From positions 62,001 through 126,000 of the forward strand of contig CAZWMD010000001.1 of the NCBI GenBank assembly GCA_964634815.1: DNA of 64,000 nucleotides, given 5' to 3'. Shown in pieces: positions 8,324 to 15,325 of this stretch (position 1 is its first letter; each line of letters opens with the position of its first letter). A program made the position numbers and the translations under genes. Under the pieces are notes generated by a model. That model was given only the letters and a program-made list of their open reading frames with translations. It ran no database searches and was not told the DNA's origin. The stretch comes from JALZVT01 sp964634815 (lineage in GTDB: Bacteria > Pseudomonadota > Gammaproteobacteria > Pseudomonadales > Azotimanducaceae).

Positions 8324-8949
8324 ACTCCGACGAACTCCAACCGGCACCGCCCAATAACAGCCGCAAACAACTGATGCTCATGCTGGTCATTATGGTGGTG
8401 ACCCTGGGTGGTTCCTATCTGCTCTTTGTGCTCGCTCAGGACAACGGGGTATGGAGCACAGTGAATAAAGGCGAGTTTGTTAAGCCAGTCCGCTCTGTCA
8501 CAGAATTTGACTGGCGTACTAAGGAGTCCGCTCCCTTTGCTGATGAGTTCCCCGAGGCATTTTCTGCTGCTGATGCAAAGCAGGGTTCTGAAGTTTCCTC
8601 GGCACGAGTAAGCGTTAAGCGTACCTGGTGGCTGTTGGCGGTTGGTGATGGGCAGTGTGCAAGTGCCTGTGAGGATGCGTTGCAGCACATGCGCTCTTTG
8701 CAGATATTGCTTACGAAAGACGCAACCCGTCTGCGTCGCGCGCTGGTGTTACCCGGTCAAATCTCCGAACAATTAAGCCAACGTTATCCCAAGCTTGTGC
8801 AACTTGCGGCGAGCTCAATTCAGCTCCCGGCCGGGGTTTATATTGTTGATCCAACGGGAGTGCTGGTATTGCGTTATCCGCTTGTAGATTCAGCGACGGA
8901 TATTCAAAAAGATCTGAAGCGTTTGCTGAAGTACTCTCAGCTCGGATAG
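8320..8949 (+). CDS. Oxidase-linked membrane-anchored thioredoxin-like protein, uncharacterised
   Basis: I recognise this only as the conserved hypothetical gene found between surf1 and ctaA in Pseudomonas-like genomes. The 209-residue protein has a short cytoplasmic tail, one membrane helix (~20-40, MLMLVIMVVTLGGSYLLFVL) and a periplasmic domain. That domain reads like a degenerate thioredoxin/Sco fold: WWLLAVGDGQCASACEDAL, with a CxxxC pair at ~111-115 as in Sco proteins, and later GVYIVDPTGVLVLRYPL in the place of the last strands. No conserved His like that of Sco is obvious. A copper or thiol role in oxidase assembly is an inference from the motif and the neighbours. Confidence 0.75.
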   Translation: MNSDELQPAPPNNSRKQLMLMLVIMVVTLGGSYLLFVLAQDNGVWSTVNKGEFVKPVRSVTEFDWRTKESAPFADEFPEAFSAADAKQGSEVSSARVSVKRTWWLLAVGDGQCASACEDALQHMRSLQILLTKDATRLRRALVLPGQISEQLSQRYPKLVQLAASSIQLPAGVYIVDPTGVLVLRYPLVDSATDIQKDLKRLLKYSQLG

Positions 8950-8992
8950 GTGGCACGGTGTTTTTTTCGACTTTGTATAAGGGAGGCTAGCC

Positions 8993-10000
8993 ATGGTTAG
9001 AAGTTGGCACTCAACCTACCGACTAACTTTGTTTGCACTGGTGTTTGGCGCGCTGGTTGTTGGGCTGGGCGCCTATACCAGGCTTGCTGATGCTGGACTC
9101 GGTTGCCCCGATTGGCCGGGCTGTTATGGGTTCTTAACCGTGCCGCAGTCTTCCGAAGCTCTAGCCCAGGCGGAGTCCTTGTTCCCGGATGCACCTGTGG
9201 AAGCGGAGAAAGCCTGGTGGGAGATGATCCATCGCTACTTCGCGGGCGCACTTGGTTTACTTATTCTTGCTATCGCAGTGTCTGCACTGCGACACCGTCA
9301 AACCGGCATACCCTGGCGCTTGCCGTTGTTGCTGGTTGCGATGGTCATTCTTCAGGGTGCCTTTGGGGCCTGGACCGTCACCCTCAAGCTATGGCCGCAG
9401 GTGGTCACTGCTCATCTGTTGGGTGGTTTCACAACGCTTGGGCTGCTTTGGCTTCTGCTGCTGCGTCTGGGCTTTGGGGCGAAGCTGACTGTGGCCCCTA
9501 ATCTCCGTCGTCATGCTGCGCTCGCTTTAGTGCTTGTGGTGTTTCAAATCGCTCTGGGAGGCTGGACCTCCACCAATTATGCCGCCCTTGCCTGCTCGGA
9601 TTTCCCGGGCTGTCAGGCCGGATCTGCCTGGCCGTTTTCAGATGGGCAAGACTTCAAGAAGGGCTTTGATGTGCTTCAGGAAGTGGGGCCCAACTATTTG
9701 GGGGGAAAACTGGATAACGGCGCTCGTCAGGCCATCCATATGGCGCATCGGCTGGGTGCTTTGTTGATTTTACTAGTAGTCGGCTCATTGGTTTGGCGCA
9801 TGGCACGCGTTGGATCCGACCTTGCTGGCTGGTTAGGCGCTATACTTGCGGTACAGCTAACGCTTGGCGTCCTGAATATTGTGTGGGTGTTGCCTCTTCT
9901 CAATGCGACTTTCCACAATCTGGGGGGGGCGGCTTTGCTGCTTGTGCTTATTGCTGTGAATTATCGAGCGTTGATATCACAGCGGGCCTTACGTAATTAA
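8993..10000 (+). CDS. ctaA: Haem A synthase CtaA/Cox15
   Basis: CtaA oxidises the C8 methyl group of haem O to a formyl group, giving haem A for the aa3 oxidase. The 335-residue protein has eight membrane helices in two similar halves. Each half carries a periplasmic loop with a Cys pair: GCPDWPGC (~39-46) and ACSDFPGCQ (~199-207). Conserved His residues are seen in EMIHRYFAG and IHMAHRLGA. The start ATG has a good GGGAGG sequence 5' of it. It is followed 27 bases later by ctaB, the enzyme for the preceding step. Confidence 0.94.
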   Translation: MVRSWHSTYRLTLFALVFGALVVGLGAYTRLADAGLGCPDWPGCYGFLTVPQSSEALAQAESLFPDAPVEAEKAWWEMIHRYFAGALGLLILAIAVSALRHRQTGIPWRLPLLLVAMVILQGAFGAWTVTLKLWPQVVTAHLLGGFTTLGLLWLLLLRLGFGAKLTVAPNLRRHAALALVLVVFQIALGGWTSTNYAALACSDFPGCQAGSAWPFSDGQDFKKGFDVLQEVGPNYLGGKLDNGARQAIHMAHRLGALLILLVVGSLVWRMARVGSDLAGWLGAILAVQLTLGVLNIVWVLPLLNATFHNLGGAALLLVLIAVNYRALISQRALRN

Positions 10001-10027
10001 TAAATCCATCTTCGAAGAGTTCATCCA

Positions 10028-10972
10028 GTGACTAACCCTGGCCCCATCACTACCCTTAGCGACTCCTCTCTTCCAACGATCGCTCCCAGTTGGCGCGACT
10101 ATTATGAGATGTGCAAGCCGCGTGTTGTGCTGCTTATGCTGCTGTGTGCGGTAGTGGGCATGTTTCTCGCGGTGCCCGGCATGGTGCCACTGGACACTTT
10201 GATTTTCGGCACCCTGGGTATTGCGCTGGTTGCTGGATCGGCTGCTGCGGTTAATCACCTGGCCGATGCAGAAATAGATGCGCGAATGGCGCGCACTCAC
10301 GATCGGCCTATCGCCCAGGGACGAGTCGGATTTAATCAGGGTGTTGGCTTTGCCGCGGTGACCGGCATTGTGGGCATGCTGGTTCTGTACTTTCTGGTAA
10401 ACCCACTTACTGCCTGGCTGAATCTTGCGTCTTGGGTGGGTTACGGTTTGATCTATACCTTGTGGCTAAAACGCGCAACCCCGCAGAACATTGTTATCGG
10501 TGGTCTGTTTGGTGCAGCGCCACCGCTGTTTGGCTGGGCTGCCGTAAGTAATAGCGTGGAGCCGGGTGCCCTGTTGCTGGTGCTAATTATCTTTGCCTGG
10601 ACCCCACCACATTTCTGGGCCCTGGCACTTGAGCGAAAAGACGAGTACTCCGACGTCGATATTCCTATGTTGCCGGTCACTCATGGCGAATCCTACACGC
10701 GCCTTCATATTTTGCTCTACACCTTCATTTTGGTGGCGATCTCTTTGATGCCTTACATCATTCGTATGAGTGGTGTGCTTTATCTTGTTGGAGCTGTCTT
10801 GCTTGGTCTTCGATTCCTTTACTGGGCGGTAGTCCTTGTGCGTGATAACAACCCGAAAGCTCCCATGGCAACCTTTAGATTCAGCATTGTTTATCTTGGC
10901 GTGCTATTTTTGTTTCTGTTGGTTGATCACTACACCGTGGCGCCTTCTGCTGCCGGAGTGTATTTGCAATGA
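10028..10972 (+). CDS. ctaB: Protohaem IX farnesyltransferase (haem O synthase) CtaB/CyoE
   Basis: This membrane prenyltransferase adds a farnesyl group to protohaem to make haem O, the substrate of CtaA. The 314-residue protein has about nine helices and the UbiA-family Asp-rich motif in NHLADAEIDARMARTHDRP (~77-95), with the second conserved segment TPPHFWALALERKDEYSDV. It starts with GTG. Its last codons overlap the sco start by ATGA, so the two are translationally coupled. Confidence 0.95.
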   Translation: MTNPGPITTLSDSSLPTIAPSWRDYYEMCKPRVVLLMLLCAVVGMFLAVPGMVPLDTLIFGTLGIALVAGSAAAVNHLADAEIDARMARTHDRPIAQGRVGFNQGVGFAAVTGIVGMLVLYFLVNPLTAWLNLASWVGYGLIYTLWLKRATPQNIVIGGLFGAAPPLFGWAAVSNSVEPGALLLVLIIFAWTPPHFWALALERKDEYSDVDIPMLPVTHGESYTRLHILLYTFILVAISLMPYIIRMSGVLYLVGAVLLGLRFLYWAVVLVRDNNPKAPMATFRFSIVYLGVLFLFLLVDHYTVAPSAAGVYLQ

Positions 10973-11619
10973 ACGGTATTCGTAGCACCGTATTGCTGTG
11001 CGTTGTCTTCATAGCGATTGTGCTTGCCGCGTTTGTGTTTAACACCACGCGGGTCAAGACCATGTCTTTCGAAGATCTGGCAGAACAGGGCAGCATCATG
11101 TTGCCCAAGCCTCGGGCAATCGCGGAAATTAGTTTGCAGGCCGATGATGGCAGCGCGTTTACTGAAGCCAACCTGGTAAGTGCCGACACAGCGGAGGGTG
11201 TTTGGACGTTTGTCTTTTTTGGATTCACCAACTGCCCTGATATTTGTCCGACTAGTATGGCGGAGATGGGCAAAGCCTATAACGATCTTACTCCCGAAGA
11301 ACGGCAGAGCTTTCAGGGGATACTGGTAAGTGTTGACCCAGAGCGTGATGATCTCAAGTCGTTGGGTGAATACGCTCGGGCATTCTCTCCCAGTTTCATC
11401 GGTGTGACCGGCAGCATTCCCAAGCTTGCTACCTTTGCAACTCAGGTGAATGCTGCGTTTGCCAAGGTGCCAGGCGGCCCTGGCGAGCCCTATCAGATGG
11501 ATCACACCGGCAATCTGGTGATTGTAAATCCACGGGGGCATTATCACGGTTTTATTAAAATGCCCCACTCCCGTGCTAAGCTCGTGGAAACTTATAGGGC
11601 ATTGCGCGCTACTTTCTAG
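10969..11619 (+). CDS. SCO1/SenC family copper chaperone
   Basis: Sco proteins bring copper to the CuA site of subunit II or keep its thiols reduced. The 216-residue protein is anchored by one N-terminal helix (~6-25) and has a thioredoxin-like domain. The copper ligands are visible: TNCPDICPTSM (CxxxC, ~91-95) and a His in QMDHTGNLVIVNP. It closes the oxidase-assembly run that began with surf1. egtB follows after 29 bases, so read-through into the ergothioneine genes is possible. Confidence 0.94.
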   Translation: MNGIRSTVLLCVVFIAIVLAAFVFNTTRVKTMSFEDLAEQGSIMLPKPRAIAEISLQADDGSAFTEANLVSADTAEGVWTFVFFGFTNCPDICPTSMAEMGKAYNDLTPEERQSFQGILVSVDPERDDLKSLGEYARAFSPSFIGVTGSIPKLATFATQVNAAFAKVPGGPGEPYQMDHTGNLVIVNPRGHYHGFIKMPHSRAKLVETYRALRATF

Positions 11620-11648
11620 GCAAATCAGGCGGCGCACAGGAAGTTTTT

Positions 11649-12938
11649 GTGCAAATATCTCGCGGCGACAATGAGCCGCTAAGTCAGCAGTACGACCGAG
11701 TCCGTGATCACGCAGTTGCGATCTGTAAACCTCTTGCAGTGGACGATTACGGCGTGCAGCCAGTACCGGACGTTAGCCCGCCGAAATGGCATCTCGCTCA
11801 CACCAGCTGGTTTTTTGAGACCTTTCTTTTGAAACCTGGTCTTGCTGGTTACAAGGCTTTTGATCCCGCTTACGAATACCTTTTCAATTCGTACTACAAC
11901 GGGGTAGGTGCGCAACATCCAAGGACTGAACGCGGAAATCTTTCTCGCCCAACGGTTGAGGAAGTCTATGCCTATCGTCGTTACGTTGATGAACGTATGC
12001 ACGAACTGCTTGGTGGTGCTCCGGAAGAACTCGCAAATTCCGTAGTGTTGGGTTTGCAGCATGAACAACAACATCAAGAGTTGTTGGTTACAGACATAAA
12101 GTACATTCTTGGCAATACACCTGTTCATGCACCCTATATTGATCCTTTGGTCTCCGAACCCGAAAGAGCGGTTTGCGATAGCTCGCTCGAAATTGCACCA
12201 CGGGAAATGGAGTTTGTATCGTTTGCTGGTGGCGTCGTAGAGACAGGTGTAGATGCGGATGCCACCTCCGACTTTAGTTTCGATGACCTTAGTTTCGATA
12301 ATTTCTGCTTCGACAACGAAACGCCAAGACATAAAAGTTGGTTGGAGCCTTTCCACTTGGCCAGTCGATTGGTTAACAACGCAGAATTTGAGGCGTTTAT
12401 TGCTGACGGTGGCTACGATCGCTCTGAGCTTTGGCTCTCTGAAGGCTGGGCTGCGCGACAGGCCGGACGCTTCGGTGACACACCGGCCCCGCTGTACTGG
12501 CGTAAGCGAGATGGTGAGTGGTTTGAATATTTGTTAACGGGGCTGGTTAGGTTGCGTCCCACAGCGGCGGTGTCACATATCTCGTTCTACGAAGCAGACG
12601 CCTATGCGCGCTGGGCTGGCAAGCGTTTACCCACAGAGGTGGAATGGGAAGTTGCAGCGTCGGCGCCCCAGGCTCGGGGCGCAAACCCTGAGTTACTGCA
12701 GATGTCTGATAGCCTTTGGCAATGGACAAAAAGTGCCTATCTACCCTATCCCGGCTTCAAACCATTGGCCGGCACGCTCGGTGAGTACAATGGCAAATTT
12801 ATGAGCGGCCAAATGGTTCTTCGGGGTGGCTCGATTGCTACGCCTAAACATCACGCACGAAACACCTACAGAAATTTTTTCTATCCGCCGGACCGATGGC
12901 AATTTACCGGCCTGCGACTAGCGGCTGATTCGGAGTAG
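11649..12938 (+). CDS. egtB: Ergothioneine biosynthesis sulfoxide synthase EgtB
   Basis: EgtB is a non-haem iron enzyme that joins hercynine to a thiol (cysteine or gamma-glutamylcysteine) with O2. The 429-residue protein has an N-terminal DinB-like domain with the iron ligands in WHLAHTSWFFE and QHEQQHQELL (HxxxHxE), and a C-terminal formylglycine-generating-enzyme-like domain with ISFYEADAYARWAGKRLPTE and the ending LRGGSIATPKHHARNTYRNFF. Just before the conserved FDNETPRH there is a five-residue repeat in three copies (see separate entry). The start is GTG. egtD is 43 bases downstream; no egtA, egtC or egtE is present nearby, so the thiol donor cannot be told. Confidence 0.93.
   Translation: MQISRGDNEPLSQQYDRVRDHAVAICKPLAVDDYGVQPVPDVSPPKWHLAHTSWFFETFLLKPGLAGYKAFDPAYEYLFNSYYNGVGAQHPRTERGNLSRPTVEEVYAYRRYVDERMHELLGGAPEELANSVVLGLQHEQQHQELLVTDIKYILGNTPVHAPYIDPLVSEPERAVCDSSLEIAPREMEFVSFAGGVVETGVDADATSDFSFDDLSFDNFCFDNETPRHKSWLEPFHLASRLVNNAEFEAFIADGGYDRSELWLSEGWAARQAGRFGDTPAPLYWRKRDGEWFEYLLTGLVRLRPTAAVSHISFYEADAYARWAGKRLPTEVEWEVAASAPQARGANPELLQMSDSLWQWTKSAYLPYPGFKPLAGTLGEYNGKFMSGQMVLRGGSIATPKHHARNTYRNFFYPPDRWQFTGLRLAADSE
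12273..12317 (+). repeat. Three 15-base in-frame repeats inside egtB
   Basis: Three degenerate 15-base units encode FSFDD, LSFDN and FCFDN in a row. The last is part of the FDNExPxH motif conserved in EgtB, so the repeat looks like local duplication of that segment. The units differ at several third positions, so the duplication is not recent. Confidence 0.75.
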
Positions 12939-12981
12939 TCCCCTGTACAAGTTCTTTGATCTGGCGCCGGTTCTTCGTGAG

Positions 12982-13884
12982 ATGCGTGTGGAAGTGTTGG
13001 AAGGCCTCTGCGCCGAGCAAAAGTATGTTGCGCCTAAATATTTCTATGATGAGCGCGGATCGCAGCTGTTCGATGAGATTACCCGATTACCTGAGTACTA
13101 CCCGACGCGCACAGAAACGGAACTGTTCGAATCCCATAGCGGACAAATAGCGAGTCATTTTTCTGGTGCGGTGACGTTGATTGAGTATGGCAGTGGCAGC
13201 AGCCGCAAGATTCGTGCTTTACTCGAAGGCATGAGGCCGGCGGCTTATGTTCCTCTGGACATCTCGGGAGAGCACCTTGAGACCTCGGCCAAGACGCTAC
13301 AGAACGATTATGACTGGCTGGATATCTATGCGGTTTGTGCCGATTACTCCCAGGCGATAGAGCTGCCACCGAAGATTCCTCTTAATCAGCCCATGGGCTT
13401 TTTCCCGGGTTCCAGCATTGGCAATTTTATGCCCGCAGAAGCGGCACAGTTTCTGGCCAGGGTGCGCTCGCTGGTTGGGGACGGCGGTAAGCTGTTAGTT
13501 GGAGTTGACCGCAAGAAAGACAAAAAGATACTTGAGGCAGCCTACAACGACTCCGCTGGAGTGACCGCTGCGTTTAACCTTAATGTGTTGACCCATCTCA
13601 ATCGTGAGCTGGAGGGTAACTTTGTCCCGGAAAATTTTGTCCACCGGGCCATCTACAATGAAGAGCTTGGCAGCATTCAGATGTATCTGGAATCACGTAC
13701 CGCACAGCAAGTGCAACTTGCCGGCCAGACCCTGAACTTTACCTCTGGCGAAAAAATTCATACCGAGAATTCCTACAAGTATCATCCTGATGAATTTGTA
13801 GCTCTCGCAGAGAGTGTGGGTTGGCATAGCGAACTTCACCTTACCGACTCTAATGAGTATTTTTCGGTGTTCCTGCTGTCCTAG
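12982..13884 (+). CDS. egtD: L-histidine N-alpha-methyltransferase EgtD
   Basis: EgtD trimethylates histidine with S-adenosylmethionine to give hercynine, the first step of ergothioneine synthesis. The protein (~300 residues) shows YFYDERGSQLFDEITRLPEYYPTR, the SAM loop LIEYGSGSSRKIRALLE, and FPGSSIGNF, all typical of the family. The open frame continues 13 codons upstream of the ATG at 12982 in plausible protein sequence (LYKFFDLAPVLRE) with only CTG as a start-like codon, so the true N-terminus may be a little longer. It is convergent with thrB, whose stop overlaps its own by 4 bases. Confidence 0.92.
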   Translation: MRVEVLEGLCAEQKYVAPKYFYDERGSQLFDEITRLPEYYPTRTETELFESHSGQIASHFSGAVTLIEYGSGSSRKIRALLEGMRPAAYVPLDISGEHLETSAKTLQNDYDWLDIYAVCADYSQAIELPPKIPLNQPMGFFPGSSIGNFMPAEAAQFLARVRSLVGDGGKLLVGVDRKKDKKILEAAYNDSAGVTAAFNLNVLTHLNRELEGNFVPENFVHRAIYNEELGSIQMYLESRTAQQVQLAGQTLNFTSGEKIHTENSYKYHPDEFVALAESVGWHSELHLTDSNEYFSVFLLS

Positions 13885-14891
13885 ACGCTGGCAGCGGCGG
13901 CAAATTTTCGGCTTCGCTGCAACAGCCTCTGATCGAGGTAAAAGAACTGACCGCAGCGCCGTTCTACTATTGCGCGAAATTCTTCCGGGTTCTTCCGTGC
14001 CGCCGGCGGTTGGCCGGGGGGTGGATACTTTGCTCCAAGCCGCGATAGCCAGAACGCAGTGGCACTGTAGATCATGAATAAGGGTAGGAACCAGAGCTCT
14101 TCAGTAGTGAGAGCGCGCTCGTTATTGTAGGCCGTCAGCATGCTAACGCAGCGCTCGGTATCCAGATTACCCTCATTGTCGGTACACCAGTCATTGGCCA
14201 CAACGGCTATATCAAACAGCAGGAAGTGTTCACCTGCGTGGTGAAAATCCAGTACACCGGATAATCCTTGATCGTTAAACAGAGTGTTGTCTCGAAACAG
14301 ATCACCATGCACCACACCCATTGGCAGTGTGGTCAAGTCGCCGCGATTAAGCAGTGAATCGAGGTGTTGCAGGCTACGCTTAAGCAATGACTGTTCGTCG
14401 AACGGCAGATAACTCATTACCTGTTTGGCTTTTGCAGATAACCAGGCCTGATCTCGGGCAAACTGTTTAGCCTGTGTGCGTGCGTTCTGGCCCGCTCGGT
14501 GGAAGCAGGCCAGGAATCTTCCAATCGCGGCGCACTGGCTCAGGTTTGGGTTTACCGGATGCGTGCCTGGTAATCGCGTGGATAAAATTGCAGGCTTGCC
14601 TGCGAGCGGAACCACAGTCTCACCGTTAGTGTTTGGCAGAATCCTTGGCACCGGCAATCCAGCCTTATGCAGCGTATTGGTAAGCGGTACCAACAGATCG
14701 CGCGATGCATAGTCTTGTTCGAGGATAGTGACAACCCAGCGATGAACATCTGTTGTATCCGTGGTGTTCACGAAGTAGTTGCTGTTTTCGATGCCCGTGC
14801 TGATCTGCTGGAACTCCGACAGTTCACCAATACGGTATTGCGGCAGCCACTGCGCAAGTTGATCCTCATTGAGTTGGGTTAGAACCGCCAT
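13881..14891 (-). CDS. thrB: Homoserine kinase, APH-fold type
   Basis: This kinase phosphorylates homoserine for threonine synthesis, upstream of ThrC (present at 49693). It belongs to the aminoglycoside-phosphotransferase-fold homoserine kinases, not to the GHMP family. In the 336-residue protein the N-terminus reads GELSEFQQISTGIENSNYFV, the catalytic loop MGVVHGDLFRDNTLF (~190-204) and the metal-binding GVLDFHHAGEHFLLFDIAV (~213-231). Its ATG overlaps the stop of the DUF2782 gene as TAATG, so the two are coupled. The same DUF2782-thrB order, divergent from polA, is found in Pseudomonas. Confidence 0.92.
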   Translation of the reverse strand: MAVLTQLNEDQLAQWLPQYRIGELSEFQQISTGIENSNYFVNTTDTTDVHRWVVTILEQDYASRDLLVPLTNTLHKAGLPVPRILPNTNGETVVPLAGKPAILSTRLPGTHPVNPNLSQCAAIGRFLACFHRAGQNARTQAKQFARDQAWLSAKAKQVMSYLPFDEQSLLKRSLQHLDSLLNRGDLTTLPMGVVHGDLFRDNTLFNDQGLSGVLDFHHAGEHFLLFDIAVVANDWCTDNEGNLDTERCVSMLTAYNNERALTTEELWFLPLFMIYSATAFWLSRLGAKYPPPGQPPAARKNPEEFRAIVERRCGQFFYLDQRLLQRSRKFAAAASV

Positions 14892-15304
14892 TAGAACTCG
14901 ATGATCACCCATTGCGGGAGCAGCAAGTCCGCCTGCCCAAGATCGCCAAAGCCCCTGGTTTGGTCAGCGGGCACCAGATAATAGGGCCGACCGAATTGCG
15001 GCACTATTTTCACGATACGTAGCTGACCATTCTGACGGTATTCATACACGGTTCGATCCTTGCCGGCGGTGATAACAACGTCGGGCCCTTCGAGAGAGCG
15101 TTGAATGCCGTCTACCAGTTCGACGCCATCAGAGACTCGGGGCGGTTGAGTAACAATGGACTCAACGCCGGGCTCACCTTGCTGAGCCCAAAGTGGTGAT
15201 GTGGTTAGCGCTATCCCTATGCCTATGCTGATGTGAAGGCTGATGCGAAGGCTTAGTGCAGCAACATGCATGGCCTGTGGTAGCCTGAATCTCTTGATGT
15301 TCAT
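14891..15304 (-). CDS. DUF2782 family exported protein
   Basis: A small protein of 137 residues with a signal peptide (hydrophobic stretch SIGIGIALTTSPLWA, cleavage likely near AQQG) and one compact domain. The body contains KDRTVYEYRQNGQLRIVKIVP and GRPYYLVP, the DUF2782 signature, and ends LPQWVIIEF. The function is unknown. The ATG at 15304 is used; a second ATG at 15271 would give a shorter signal peptide and leave more room for the polA promoter, as only 21 bases separate 15304 from the divergent polA start. Confidence 0.85.
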   Translation of the reverse strand: MNIKRFRLPQAMHVAALSLRISLHISIGIGIALTTSPLWAQQGEPGVESIVTQPPRVSDGVELVDGIQRSLEGPDVVITAGKDRTVYEYRQNGQLRIVKIVPQFGRPYYLVPADQTRGFGDLGQADLLLPQWVIIEF

Positions 15305-15325
15305 GTAGTGATGGTGGCGTAAAAA

